From assembly GCA_023241745.1 (NCBI GenBank), contig JALQCY010000002.1, positions 1-64,000 on the forward strand: 64,000 nt of DNA, given 5' to 3'. The notes under the pieces are model-generated. The model saw only the letters and a program-made list of their open reading frames with translations, did no database searches and was not told the DNA's origin. Position numbers and translations under genes: made by a program. Shown one piece after another: positions 1-7,871 of the stretch. Position 1 is the first letter of the stretch, and each line of letters starts with the position of its first letter. The DNA comes from Isoptericola peretonis (GTDB lineage: Bacteria > Actinomycetota > Actinomycetes > Actinomycetales > Cellulomonadaceae).

Positions 1-27
1 CGTGCCCGCGCGGGCGGCGCGGGCACG
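1..27 (-). terminator. Terminator hairpin after the glycosidase operon
   Basis: An 11-bp perfect inverted repeat (1-11 with 17-27, 5-nt loop) lies 11 bases past the stop codon of the beta-helix gene. There is no visible U-tract because the window ends here. It probably ends the GH95/beta-helix transcript. Confidence 0.6.
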
Positions 28-38
28 GCCCGTGGGTA

Positions 39-1931
39 CTACTCGGTCTCGAAGGGGAAGTCGTCGGTGACGCCGATGAGGTCGGGCTGCATCTGGGACG
101 CGTCGAAACCGTCCTCCCAGTTGGCGTTGGTGACCTCGTTGCACTGGTAGGACTGGTACGACTGGTCGGTGGTCTTGCCGACCTCGACGTTGGAGAACGC
201 GAAGCCGCAGCCGCCCGCGTCCATGTGCACGCCACGCGTCCCGGAGTCGGGCATGGCGCCGGCCGGGTCGGGGATGACGTCGCCGATGATCATCTGGTCG
301 ACGGTGTTCTGGACCGGGTGCGGGTCCTGGTTCTCGACGCCGTAGGTGTAGAAGGCGCCCATGTCCCCGGAGTCGAGGCCTGCCTCGTCGATGCGGATGT
401 AGCGGAAGGTGTTGTTGTCGGTGTACTGGTCGCCGTCGACCACCTCGGGGCGGGACTCGAGGCTGATGCCGTAGCGGGCGGAGTGCTTGACGTGCACGTG
501 CTCGACGAGGTTGTCACCGGTGGACATGAGCTCGATGCCGGCGGCGTCGCCCGGCACGAGCTCGCCCACGTGGTCGATGTACAGGTTGCGGAACGTGTGC
601 TGGTGGCTCAGGTCGCCCTCGCCGGGCCAGCCGCCCTCGACCTTGATCCCGTCCGCACCGATGTTCTCCAGCAGGGAGTCCTCGACCGTGAGGTGGTCGT
701 TGGCGAACAGGGCGTAGACGCCCATGAAGCCGGTGTCGCGCAGGTGCATGCCCGTCAGGGTGATGTGCGAGGTGTTCTCGAGGGTGACGGCGCCGAACCG
801 GTTGCGGGGCATCTCGATCTGGCGGTCGTACTCGGGATAGGTGTGGCGTTCGCCGGAGTCGCCGGCGCTGATCCAGCCGGCGCGGTACCAGTCGACGAAG
901 TCGGAGTACTGGACGCCGATGCCGTCGAACGTGATGTCGTGGGCCCTGTCCTCGGCGGACGCGCCCTTGACGTCGATCACCTTGGACACCGTCGGCTTCA
1001 TGATCGTCACGTCGTCGATGTCGCCGCGCGGCATGTAGTAGAGCTCGCCGGCCTCACGGTCCACGTAGTACTCGCCCGGCTGGTCCAGGAACGGCATCGC
1101 GTTCTGGATGTAGTAGCGCGACCCGCTCCGGCTGTTGATGAGGGCGTACCGCGACCAGTAGTCGAACGTCGCGAAGCCCTTGCGGTAGTCCGCGCCGCCG
1201 ATCGGGATGGTGTCCGTGAACCAGCTCCAGGACCCGCCGGACCACACCGTGATCTGGGCGTCCTTGAGCGGGTTGCTGTCCGCGGTGTCGTCCCACGCGG
1301 GGTCCCAGTCGCCGTCCTTCCAGTAGAGCCACGAGCGGACGGCCTCCTTCTCGGGCTCGCCGAGGACGGAGAACAGGTAGGGGGCGTGCGTGTCCTCGGA
1401 CGTCCGGTTGGGATAGCGGGCCAGCTCCGAGCGCTCGCCGTCCTCGAACAGCGTGTAGAACTGCTCGTCCGGGTCGAACGTGGTCTTGTAGATGCCGTCC
1501 TGGTAGGGCTCCCAGCCGGTGATCGGCTCCGCGCCGACGAGGTTGGCCTTGCCGGGTCCGTCGGCGGAGCGGTAGACGACCTGGTGGCCGTTGGACCCGG
1601 AGTCCTTCTCGGTGAACTCGGTGGTCTCGGTGATGGGGTAGTCGCCCTCGGCGAGGTTGACGACGATGTCGCACCGCATCTTGCGCTCGTGGTTGAGCCC
1701 GAGGTCCTGGATGTGGTCACGGGCCTTGTCGAGGGTGGCCCAGGGCTTCTTCTGGGAGCCGTTGCCGCGCTCGTCCTCGCCGTCGGGCGAGACGTACAGC
1801 TGGGGGCACTTCCCGGCTTTCTCTGTGCTCGCCGCGTACGGGTCGAAGGCCGTGGCCCCGACCCCGACGGCCGCGACCGCGCTGGCCGCGACGACCGTCG
1901 CGATGCTCGTCCTGATCCATCGTCTGGACAT
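39..1931 (-). CDS. Secreted right-handed beta-helix glycosidase, GH141-like
   Basis: 630 aa. The first 35 residues form a Sec signal peptide (Arg-rich start, Ala/Val core). The mature part opens with YVSPDG and a GSxxKPW motif, then a long parallel beta-helix, with a strand reading LDQPGEYYVDREAGELYY that is typical of GH141-type and related beta-helix proteins. Characterised GH141 members include an alpha-L-fucosidase; catalytic residues were not assigned here. It follows the GH95 gene by 53 bases on the same strand, so the two are likely co-transcribed and act on the same extracellular glycan, possibly a fucosylated one. The ATG at 1931 has an upstream AGGAGAGG ribosome site; the frame stays open far upstream without coding character. 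Another polysaccharide-active beta-helix family is possible. Confidence 0.72.
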   Translation of the reverse strand: MSRRWIRTSIATVVAASAVAAVGVGATAFDPYAASTEKAGKCPQLYVSPDGEDERGNGSQKKPWATLDKARDHIQDLGLNHERKMRCDIVVNLAEGDYPITETTEFTEKDSGSNGHQVVYRSADGPGKANLVGAEPITGWEPYQDGIYKTTFDPDEQFYTLFEDGERSELARYPNRTSEDTHAPYLFSVLGEPEKEAVRSWLYWKDGDWDPAWDDTADSNPLKDAQITVWSGGSWSWFTDTIPIGGADYRKGFATFDYWSRYALINSRSGSRYYIQNAMPFLDQPGEYYVDREAGELYYMPRGDIDDVTIMKPTVSKVIDVKGASAEDRAHDITFDGIGVQYSDFVDWYRAGWISAGDSGERHTYPEYDRQIEMPRNRFGAVTLENTSHITLTGMHLRDTGFMGVYALFANDHLTVEDSLLENIGADGIKVEGGWPGEGDLSHQHTFRNLYIDHVGELVPGDAAGIELMSTGDNLVEHVHVKHSARYGISLESRPEVVDGDQYTDNNTFRYIRIDEAGLDSGDMGAFYTYGVENQDPHPVQNTVDQMIIGDVIPDPAGAMPDSGTRGVHMDAGGCGFAFSNVEVGKTTDQSYQSYQCNEVTNANWEDGFDASQMQPDLIGVTDDFPFETE

Positions 1932-1984
1932 CGGTGTCCTCTCCTGGTGGGTGTAGGTGTCGCTCGGCTGTGGGTGGTGGGGGC

Positions 1985-4417
1985 TCAGCCCGCGGGGTGG
2001 ACGACGTAGGTCGCGCCGCGGCGCGTCTCGAAGACGGCCAGGTCGTCCTCCGGGCGGTCCACGGTCACGGGCCCGCCCGGGCCGGTGACGCGTACGGGCC
2101 CGGCGGTGCGCAGCCGCACGGTGCGGCCGAGGAGCGAGCGCACGCGCGCCTGCTGCAGCCGGTGGTCGGCCCAGGACATCGTGATCTCGAACCCGCCGCG
2201 GGTCCGCAGCCCCCGGACGCGGCCCTCGGGCCACGCGTCGGGGAGGCACGGCAGCAGCCAGACCTCGCCGGAGTGGGACTGCAGGAGCATCTCGTTGATC
2301 GCGGACGTGCCGCCGAAGTTGCCGTCGATCTGGAACGGCGGGTGCAGGTCGAACAGGTTGGGCGCCGTCCGGCCGGGGGAGAGCAGCTGCGTCAGGTGCT
2401 TGTAGACGCCGTCGCGCTGCAGCAGCCGGGCCCGGATGTTCATCTTCCAGGCCAGGGACCACCCGGCGGTGACGGCCGGTCCGCGCAGCTCGAGCGAGCG
2501 GTCGGCCGCGGCCGCGAGCTCCGGCGTCCGCCGCGGGGTGATCTGGTCGCTCGGGAAGACGCCCCAGAGGTGGGAGACGTGGCGGGAGGTCTCGGTCGCC
2601 GCCTCCTCCCAGTCGATCAGCCACTCCTGGATCTGGCCGAGGTGACCGATCTGGTTCGGTGGCAGCTTCTCGCGGGCGGAGACCGCCGCCGCGGCGGTCT
2701 CCCGGTCCAGGCCGAGCTCCTCGGAGGCCTGGTCGAACGCGGTGAACAGGTCGCGCAGGATCTGCATGTCCATCGTCGGCCCGGCGCACAGGCTGACACC
2801 CTCGTCGTCGATGTCGTGGTGCTTGAGCTCGGGGGAGTGGGACGGGCTGGTCACCAGGTACCCGGTCGCGTCGTCGACGACGAGGGTGTCGAGGAAGAAC
2901 TCCACGGCGCCGCGCATGACGGGGAAGTACTCGCGCAGGGTGTCGAGGTCGCCGGTGTACTCGTAGTGCTCCCAGAAGAGCAGCGAGAGCCAGGCGCCGC
3001 CGGTGGGCCACACCCCGTAGAAGGCGTGGTCGACCGGCGCGGAGCCCCGCCACAGGTCGGTGTTGTGGTGGGCGACCCAGCCGCGCGCGCCCCACATGGT
3101 GCGCGCGGTGCGCGCCCCGGACTCCGCGAGCTCCTCGATCATCGCGAAGAGCGGCTGCCAGCACTCCGCGAGGTTCGACGGACCCGCGGGCCAGTAGTTC
3201 ATCTCGCAGTTGATGTTCAGCGTGTACTTCGACTGCCAGGCGGGCAGCATCTCCGCGTTCCAGAGCCCCTGCAGGTTGGCCGGCTGCCCCGGCGTCCGTG
3301 AGCTGGAGATCAGCAGGTACCGGCCGAACTGGTAGTACAGCGCGGCGAGCTGCGGGTCGCCGCCGGCCCGGAACGCCGCGACCCGGGCGTCGGTCGGCAG
3401 GTCCGCCGACGGCGACGTGCCGAGGTCGAGGTCCACCCGGCCGAACAGCTCCTGGTGGTCGCGCACGTGGGTCCTGCGCAGGACGCCGAAGCCGCTGACG
3501 GACGCCCGCTCCAGCGGCGGCGCGGCCCGCTCGAGCGGGTCGCCGCCCACGTCGAGGTAGCTGCGGTGGCTGGTGCCCATGGTCACGAGCAGCGTCACGG
3601 CGTCGGCGCCCCGGACCCGCAGGGACGACTCGTCGCACACCACCGCGCCGCCCTCCGTGACGGCGCGTGCCAGGGCGACGAACCGCACCAGCCCCTCGAG
3701 CCCCTCGGCGTCGCCGGAGCGTCCCTCGAGGGCGAGGGTGCGGCCGTCGTGCGCCAGGGTGGTCGTCTCCTGGAGCGAGGAGAACGAGGCGTCGAACGAC
3801 ACGCCCCCGGGGGCGTCGGTGCGCAGCCGCACGACGATCGCCTGGTCGGCGTGGCTGGCGAACACCTCGCGCGTGTGGCGCACGCCGCCCGCGACGAAGG
3901 TCGTGGTGGTCACCGCGGTGGTGAGGTCGAGCGACCGGCGGTACTCCGCGACGTCCTCGGTCAGCCCGGGAAAGGCGAGGCGCAGGTCACCGACGGGCTG
4001 GTACTGCATCTGTTCGGTGGGTCGGCCCATGAAGCGCTCGTCCGCCAGCCGCTGGGCCTCGACCCAGCGCTCCTCGGCCAGGAGCCGCCGGATCTCGGGC
4101 AGGGCCTCCGCGCCGCGCGGGTCGGCGTAGTCGTGCGGGCCGCCGGCCCACACCGAGTCCTCGTTGAGCATCAGCGTCTCGGCCGCGACACCGCCGAAGA
4201 CCATCGCGCCGAGCCGGCCGTTGCCGATCGCGAGCGCCTCGAGCCACTCCGCGGCGGGCCGGTCGTACCAGAGGCGCAGCGGGTTGCTGTCGGGGTCGTC
4301 GGCCGGGCTTGCGGCCTCGGCTCGGGCGTCGCCGGGGCGGGTCCCCGCCAGGGCGACCGCCCCTGCTGCGGCGGCGCCGGTCGATCTCAGGAGGTCTCGC
4401 CGGGTGAACGAGCTCAT
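1985..4417 (-). CDS. GH95 family glycoside hydrolase, Tat-exported (alpha-L-fucosidase or alpha-L-galactosidase)
   Basis: 810 aa, normal for GH95. The N-terminus has a twin-arginine signal (TRRDLLRS followed by an Ala-rich core), so the enzyme is probably exported folded. An N-terminal beta domain starts at LRLWYDRPAAEWLEALAIGNG. The (alpha/alpha)6 barrel carries the N-x-N pair in TLNINCEMNYWP (near residue 402), SPSHSPE (near 524) and FQIDGNFGG (near 696), matching the conserved catalytic regions of GH95 fucosidases. Known members remove 1,2-linked L-fucose or L-galactose; specificity cannot be read here. The start at 4417 is preferred because GAGAGGG sits 9 bases upstream; an ATG three codons earlier is too close to it. 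A repressor-like site overlaps its promoter (4610-4640), leaving a leader of about 190 nt. Confidence 0.9.
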   Translation of the reverse strand: MSSFTRRDLLRSTGAAAAGAVALAGTRPGDARAEAASPADDPDSNPLRLWYDRPAAEWLEALAIGNGRLGAMVFGGVAAETLMLNEDSVWAGGPHDYADPRGAEALPEIRRLLAEERWVEAQRLADERFMGRPTEQMQYQPVGDLRLAFPGLTEDVAEYRRSLDLTTAVTTTTFVAGGVRHTREVFASHADQAIVVRLRTDAPGGVSFDASFSSLQETTTLAHDGRTLALEGRSGDAEGLEGLVRFVALARAVTEGGAVVCDESSLRVRGADAVTLLVTMGTSHRSYLDVGGDPLERAAPPLERASVSGFGVLRRTHVRDHQELFGRVDLDLGTSPSADLPTDARVAAFRAGGDPQLAALYYQFGRYLLISSSRTPGQPANLQGLWNAEMLPAWQSKYTLNINCEMNYWPAGPSNLAECWQPLFAMIEELAESGARTARTMWGARGWVAHHNTDLWRGSAPVDHAFYGVWPTGGAWLSLLFWEHYEYTGDLDTLREYFPVMRGAVEFFLDTLVVDDATGYLVTSPSHSPELKHHDIDDEGVSLCAGPTMDMQILRDLFTAFDQASEELGLDRETAAAAVSAREKLPPNQIGHLGQIQEWLIDWEEAATETSRHVSHLWGVFPSDQITPRRTPELAAAADRSLELRGPAVTAGWSLAWKMNIRARLLQRDGVYKHLTQLLSPGRTAPNLFDLHPPFQIDGNFGGTSAINEMLLQSHSGEVWLLPCLPDAWPEGRVRGLRTRGGFEITMSWADHRLQQARVRSLLGRTVRLRTAGPVRVTGPGGPVTVDRPEDDLAVFETRRGATYVVHPAG

Positions 4418-4609
4418 CGCATCCATCCCTCTCGTCGTCGGGGTACGAAAGGTCGAACGGCCGCCCAGTCGGTCGGGGCGTCGTCGCCTTCGGTACCGGA
4501 ACTGCGGGGTGTCGCTGAGGTGCTGTCGCGTGCTGCGGGTCGGGCGGCGTCGCCCGGCCCGCTCCGTCCGCTCGGCGTGCGCCGGGGACGTCGTGCTGCG
4601 ATGGAACGT
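4418..4609. other. Long leader of the GH95 gene
   Basis: Between the predicted promoter and the GH95 start lie about 190 bases with no convincing gene. I see no riboswitch or clear strong hairpin. Confidence 0.4.
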
Positions 4610-4640
4610 AACGTAGTACATCACATGTCGTACAAGTCAA
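4610..4640 (-). promoter_or_regulatory. Promoter with overlapping GntR-type operator
   Basis: On the minus strand a TTGACT -35 box (4640-4635) is followed by candidate -10 boxes TACTAC (16-nt spacer) or TACGTT (19-nt). The plus-strand sequence ATGTCGTACAAGT at 4625-4637 overlaps the -35 box. It recurs, apart from the central three bases, in front of the ABC importer operon. It fits the TNGTNNNACNA-like operators of FadR-type regulators. Confidence 0.6.
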
Positions 4641-4707
4641 CAGGTCGAGAAGAAGCCCGGCGTTCCGGACGGCGGGGTCGGCCGCCCGGGGGCCGGGCTG
4701 CTGCGGG

Positions 4708-5469
4708 CTACGGCGACGCGGGCGAGTCGGGATCCTCCTGGGGCCGGCGGCGCGCCCACGACGACGTGATGTGGTCGCGCATCGCGGCCTCGGCGCCGGT
4801 CGCGTCGCCGGCCACGAGCGCCTCGAGGATCCGGGTGTGCCCCTCGTGCGTCGAGCGGACGTCGTCGACGCTCGGGGTGCCGCTGTACTGCGGGGTGTGC
4901 AGCGCCTTGCCCTGCACGCTGGAGACGATCGCGCGGCCGAACGCGTCGCGCGACGCGCGGTGGATGAGCTCGTGGAACTCGACGTCGACGCGCGCGTAGG
5001 CGGTCGGGTCGCCGACGAGCCCCGCGAGCTCCTCGAGCTTGGCCGTCAGCTCCGCGCGCTGGGCGGCGTCGAGGAGGCCCGCGGCGCGGCGCGCCATGGC
5101 GCACTCGAGCGTCGTGCGGATCTCGATGAGGTTGTCGAGGTAGACGAGCCGGTCCTCGCGCTGGAAGAGCGCGTCGAGGACCAGGGGGTCGAGCAGGCTC
5201 CACTGGTCCTGGTCGAGGACGATCGTGCCCCAGCCCTGCCGGGACGCGACCAGCCCTTTCTCCGCCAGGGCCGTGGTGGCCTCGCGGATCACGGTGCGGC
5301 TGACCTCGTACCGCTCGCACAGGGCGCCGGCCGGGGGCAGGGCGCTGCCCGGGGGGTACTCGCCCACGACGATCGCCGTGACGAGGCTCTTGACCACGGC
5401 GGCGGCGAGCGGCGGGCGGTGGCGCTGCGGGCGGGGGACCGCACCGGTGGTCGGGGGCGTCGTTGTCAT
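4708..5469 (-). CDS. GntR-family transcriptional regulator, FadR subfamily
   Basis: 253 aa. Residues about 25-90 form the GntR winged helix (LPPAGALCERYEVSRTVIREATTALAEKGLV), and the C-terminal half is an all-helical FCD ligand domain with DVEFHELIHRAS and a later HTRILEAL-type histidine that normally coordinate a metal near the effector. FadR-type regulators usually sense organic or sugar acids, which suits the dehydratase gene it faces. It is divergent from that gene, and the glycosidases lie downstream on its own strand. The start at 5469 (MTTTPPTTG) was chosen over an upstream in-frame ATG at 5538, which would add an Arg-rich tail and run into the operator. Local repressor of the locus is inference. 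Confidence 0.88.
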   Translation of the reverse strand: MTTTPPTTGAVPRPQRHRPPLAAAVVKSLVTAIVVGEYPPGSALPPAGALCERYEVSRTVIREATTALAEKGLVASRQGWGTIVLDQDQWSLLDPLVLDALFQREDRLVYLDNLIEIRTTLECAMARRAAGLLDAAQRAELTAKLEELAGLVGDPTAYARVDVEFHELIHRASRDAFGRAIVSSVQGKALHTPQYSGTPSVDDVRSTHEGHTRILEALVAGDATGAEAAMRDHITSSWARRRPQEDPDSPASP

Positions 5470-5543
5470 GTCGTCCGGCTCCGTTCTGCCTCGCCGCCTG
5501 CAGTGACGGCCATCTGAGCGTAGCGGAGGCTTGCACACTCATC

Positions 5544-5566
5544 ACTCGTATCATAAGTTATGAGTG
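5544..5566. promoter_or_regulatory. Operator region between GntR gene and dehydratase gene
   Basis: Minus-strand TTATGATACGAGT (5556-5544) is a degenerate copy of the sites at 4625 and 9365. It overlaps a perfect 13-bp palindrome TCATAAGTTATGA (5551-5563), and CACTCAT at 5536-5542 is inverted as ATGAGTG at 5560-5566. It is AT-rich against its surroundings and placed to control both divergent genes. Confidence 0.55.
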
Positions 5567-5602
5567 CGCCGACGATGGCGCGCACGTCAGGAGGAGCAGC
5601 GG

Positions 5603-6757
5603 ATGCGCATCACGGGATACCGGACCCTCACCACCGTCCACCGGTGGGGACGTCCGGTGGGCGACGTCAACGGCGTGGTCGCCGACGGCGTCACGGAGGT
5701 GCCGGTCGTGCTCCTCGAGACCGACGCGGGCGTCACCGGGGTCGGGCTCGGCGCGAGCGGCGACCTCGAGCTCGTCTTCGGCGCCCTCGACGGGCAGGAC
5801 CCGCGGGCCGTCACCGCGCTCTACGACCGGATGCTCGCGTTCGTGTTCAAGTCCGGGCACGCCGGGAGCACCTTCGGCACGATCGGCGCCTTCGACATGG
5901 CGCTGTGGGACCTCAAGGCCAAGCTCGCCGACGAGCCGTTGTGGCGCACCCTCGGCGCGGCCGACCGGTTCGTGCCCGCCTACGCGTCCGGGCTGGAGTA
6001 CGCCCTGCCCGACGACGCCCTGGTCGAGCTCTACGAGCCGTGGGCCGACCGCGGCTTCACCGGCGCGAAGGTCAAGGGCGGGCTCGACGTCGACCGCGAC
6101 GTGAAGCGGCTCGCGATCGTCCGCGACGTCCTGCGCGTGAACACCGACCACCCCGACCTCATGTACGACGTGAACGAGGCGTGGGGGCGGCACCAGGCCG
6201 TCCGGTTCGCCCGGCGCGTGGAGGACCAGGTCGACCTCATGTGGATCGAGGAGCCCGTGCGCCGCTGGGACGTCGCCGGGCACCGGGCGGTCGCCTCCGA
6301 GCTCCGCGCGGCGGTCGCCACCGGGGAGAACCTCACCGGGCTCGAGAAGTACGGCCCGCTGCTCGACCGCGACGCCGTGGGCGTCGTGCAGGCGGGCAGC
6401 GTCTGGGGCATCACGCACTTCCTGCGGGTCTCGGTGCTGGCGCTCGGCCGCGACCTCCCGGTGAGCCCGGTGGGCTACAACGCCAACCCCGTCGCGCACG
6501 CGTCGGCCGCCGTCCCCAACCACCTCGTGACCGAGGTGCAGGACCTGTCGTGGCCCGTGGGGCTCGACGTCGACCAGGAGATCCAGGACGGCGGCATCGT
6601 CCTCGGCGACCGGCCGGGCCTCGGCATCGAGGTCGACGAGGCGCTCATCGCCGCGAACCGGGAGTCCGGCACCTGGGCGGTGCCCTCCGGCCCGCACGTC
6701 CGGCCCGTCGACGCCGGGCTGCGCCTGGCGCGGCGCCGGTCCGGCGAGCAGCCGTGA
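5603..6757 (+). CDS. Enolase-superfamily (mandelate racemase/muconate lactonizing type) enzyme, probable sugar-acid dehydratase
   Basis: 384 aa. It has the N-terminal capping domain and C-terminal barrel of the family. Visible metal-site residues are Asp in YDVNEAW (near 187), Glu in WIEEP (near 214) and Glu in TGEN (near 242). The KxK motif is AKVKGG (near 155). Family members abstract a proton alpha to a carboxylate; sugar-acid dehydratases give 2-keto-3-deoxy acids. The usual second-base His-Asp dyad is not obvious: the region reads VVQAGSVWGITHF and later VGYNANPVAHASAA. A strong AGGAGG at 5589-5594 fixes the start. It overlaps the next gene by GTGA, so the two are translationally coupled. 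The substrate is unknown. Confidence 0.85.
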   Translation: MRITGYRTLTTVHRWGRPVGDVNGVVADGVTEVPVVLLETDAGVTGVGLGASGDLELVFGALDGQDPRAVTALYDRMLAFVFKSGHAGSTFGTIGAFDMALWDLKAKLADEPLWRTLGAADRFVPAYASGLEYALPDDALVELYEPWADRGFTGAKVKGGLDVDRDVKRLAIVRDVLRVNTDHPDLMYDVNEAWGRHQAVRFARRVEDQVDLMWIEEPVRRWDVAGHRAVASELRAAVATGENLTGLEKYGPLLDRDAVGVVQAGSVWGITHFLRVSVLALGRDLPVSPVGYNANPVAHASAAVPNHLVTEVQDLSWPVGLDVDQEIQDGGIVLGDRPGLGIEVDEALIAANRESGTWAVPSGPHVRPVDAGLRLARRRSGEQP

Positions 6758-7779
6758 GCACCCACGCCCCGCACCACGCAGAGCGGCCGCGGGCCGTCCT
6801 CGCCCTCGACCCGCCCTCGCTCGCCGACGGGCTCTTCCCGCCGGACGTGCGGTCCCGGCTGGACGACGCGGTCGAGCTCGACCCGCACGTCGTGACCGAG
6901 GTCGCGTCACCGGGGGCGCGGCGCCGGCTCGCGGACGCCGAGGTGCTCGTCGCCGGCTGGGGCGCCCCGCGCGTCCCGACCGAGCTCGTCCCGCGCCTGC
7001 GAGCCGTCGTCTACGCGGGCGGGGTGGCGGCCACCTGCCTCGCCGATCCCGCCGGGCTCGCGGCGCGCGGGGTGACGGCGTCGAACGCGCGCGCCGCCAA
7101 CGCCGTCCCCGTCGCCGAGTACACGCTGGCGATGATCCTGCTCGCGAACAAGAGGGTGCACGCGGCCGAGCGGACCTACCGCGAGCGGCGCAGAACCCCG
7201 GACGCCGACCGGCTCCTGGCGCGCACGGGCAACTTCCGGCGCACCGTCGGGATCGTCGGGGCGTCGCAGGTGGGGCGCCGCGTCGCCGAGCTGCTGCGCC
7301 CCTTCGACCTCGACGTGCTGGTGCACAGCCCGGAGCTGCCGCCCGGACCGGTGCCAAGCATGCCGGGGGTGCGCAGCGCAGCGCTCGAGGAGGTCGCGGC
7401 GCGCAGCGACGTGCTGACCCTGCACCAGCCGCTCACGCCCGAGACGGCGGGCATGATCGACGCGCGCGTCCTCGGCCTGCTGCCCGACGGCGCCACCCTG
7501 ATCAACACGGCGCGGGGCGGTGTGGTCGACGGCGCCGCGCTCCTCGGTGAGCTGCGCACCGGCCGGATCGACGCGGTGCTCGACGTGACGGATCCCGAGC
7601 CGCCCGCCCCGGACGACGAGCTGTGGAGCCTGCCCAACGTGGTGCTCACGCCGCACGTCGCGGGGTCCACCGGGACGGAGCTGGGCCGGATCGGCGAGTC
7701 CGTCGTGGCGGAGGTCGAGCGGTTCGCCCGCGGGCTGGAGTTCGCGCACCCGGAGGAGCTGGCGCGGTGGGCACGGTGA
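6754..7779 (+). CDS. D-isomer-specific 2-hydroxyacid dehydrogenase
   Basis: 341 aa with the usual two-domain layout. The NAD-binding motif is VGIVGASQVGRR (near 168). Catalytic Arg (NTARGGVVD, near 250), Glu (DPEPP, near 280) and His (TPHVAG, near 299) are all present. Such enzymes reduce 2-keto acids to D-2-hydroxyacids with NAD(P)H. It starts with GTG inside the stop of the dehydratase gene, so it may act on a keto acid arising from that enzyme or the aldolase step. Its stop codon lies inside a 9-bp tandem repeat. Confidence 0.88.
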   Translation: MSTHAPHHAERPRAVLALDPPSLADGLFPPDVRSRLDDAVELDPHVVTEVASPGARRRLADAEVLVAGWGAPRVPTELVPRLRAVVYAGGVAATCLADPAGLAARGVTASNARAANAVPVAEYTLAMILLANKRVHAAERTYRERRRTPDADRLLARTGNFRRTVGIVGASQVGRRVAELLRPFDLDVLVHSPELPPGPVPSMPGVRSAALEEVAARSDVLTLHQPLTPETAGMIDARVLGLLPDGATLINTARGGVVDGAALLGELRTGRIDAVLDVTDPEPPAPDDELWSLPNVVLTPHVAGSTGTELGRIGESVVAEVERFARGLEFAHPEELARWAR

Positions 7780-7835
7780 GCACGGTGAGCACGGTGAGCA
7801 CGGTGAGCACGGTGAGCACGGTGAGCACGGTGAGC
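7771..7835 (+). repeat. Tandem 9-bp repeat across a stop codon
   Basis: Seven exact copies of GCACGGTGA (7771-7833) plus two bases. The first copy holds the TGA of the dehydrogenase gene. Each unit offers GTG in the frame of the next gene and TGA in the frame of the previous one. If translated it would give Val-Ser-Thr repeats ahead of the next protein. Confidence 0.95.
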
Positions 7836-7871
7836 GAGGATGCCACCCGCAGCAACGAGGCAGGAGGACGG

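Noticed and set aside
1932..3638. Upstream in-frame extension of the beta-helix gene to 1199 residues.
   Set aside because: The extra part is Arg/Pro-rich, overlaps the GH95 gene in another frame, and the signal peptide and ribosome site mark the start at 1931.
5470..5538. Longer start for the GntR regulator at 5538.
   Set aside because: It would add an Arg/Cys-rich tail without family similarity and place the coding region against the divergent operator.
7771..7835. CRISPR-like array.
   Set aside because: Units are 9 bp with no spacers and no cas genes nearby.
7776..7871. GTG codons of the 9-bp repeat as the start of the alpha/alpha protein, giving a Val-Ser-Thr leader.
   Set aside because: No ribosome site precedes them, whereas AGGAGG sits four bases before the ATG at 7872.
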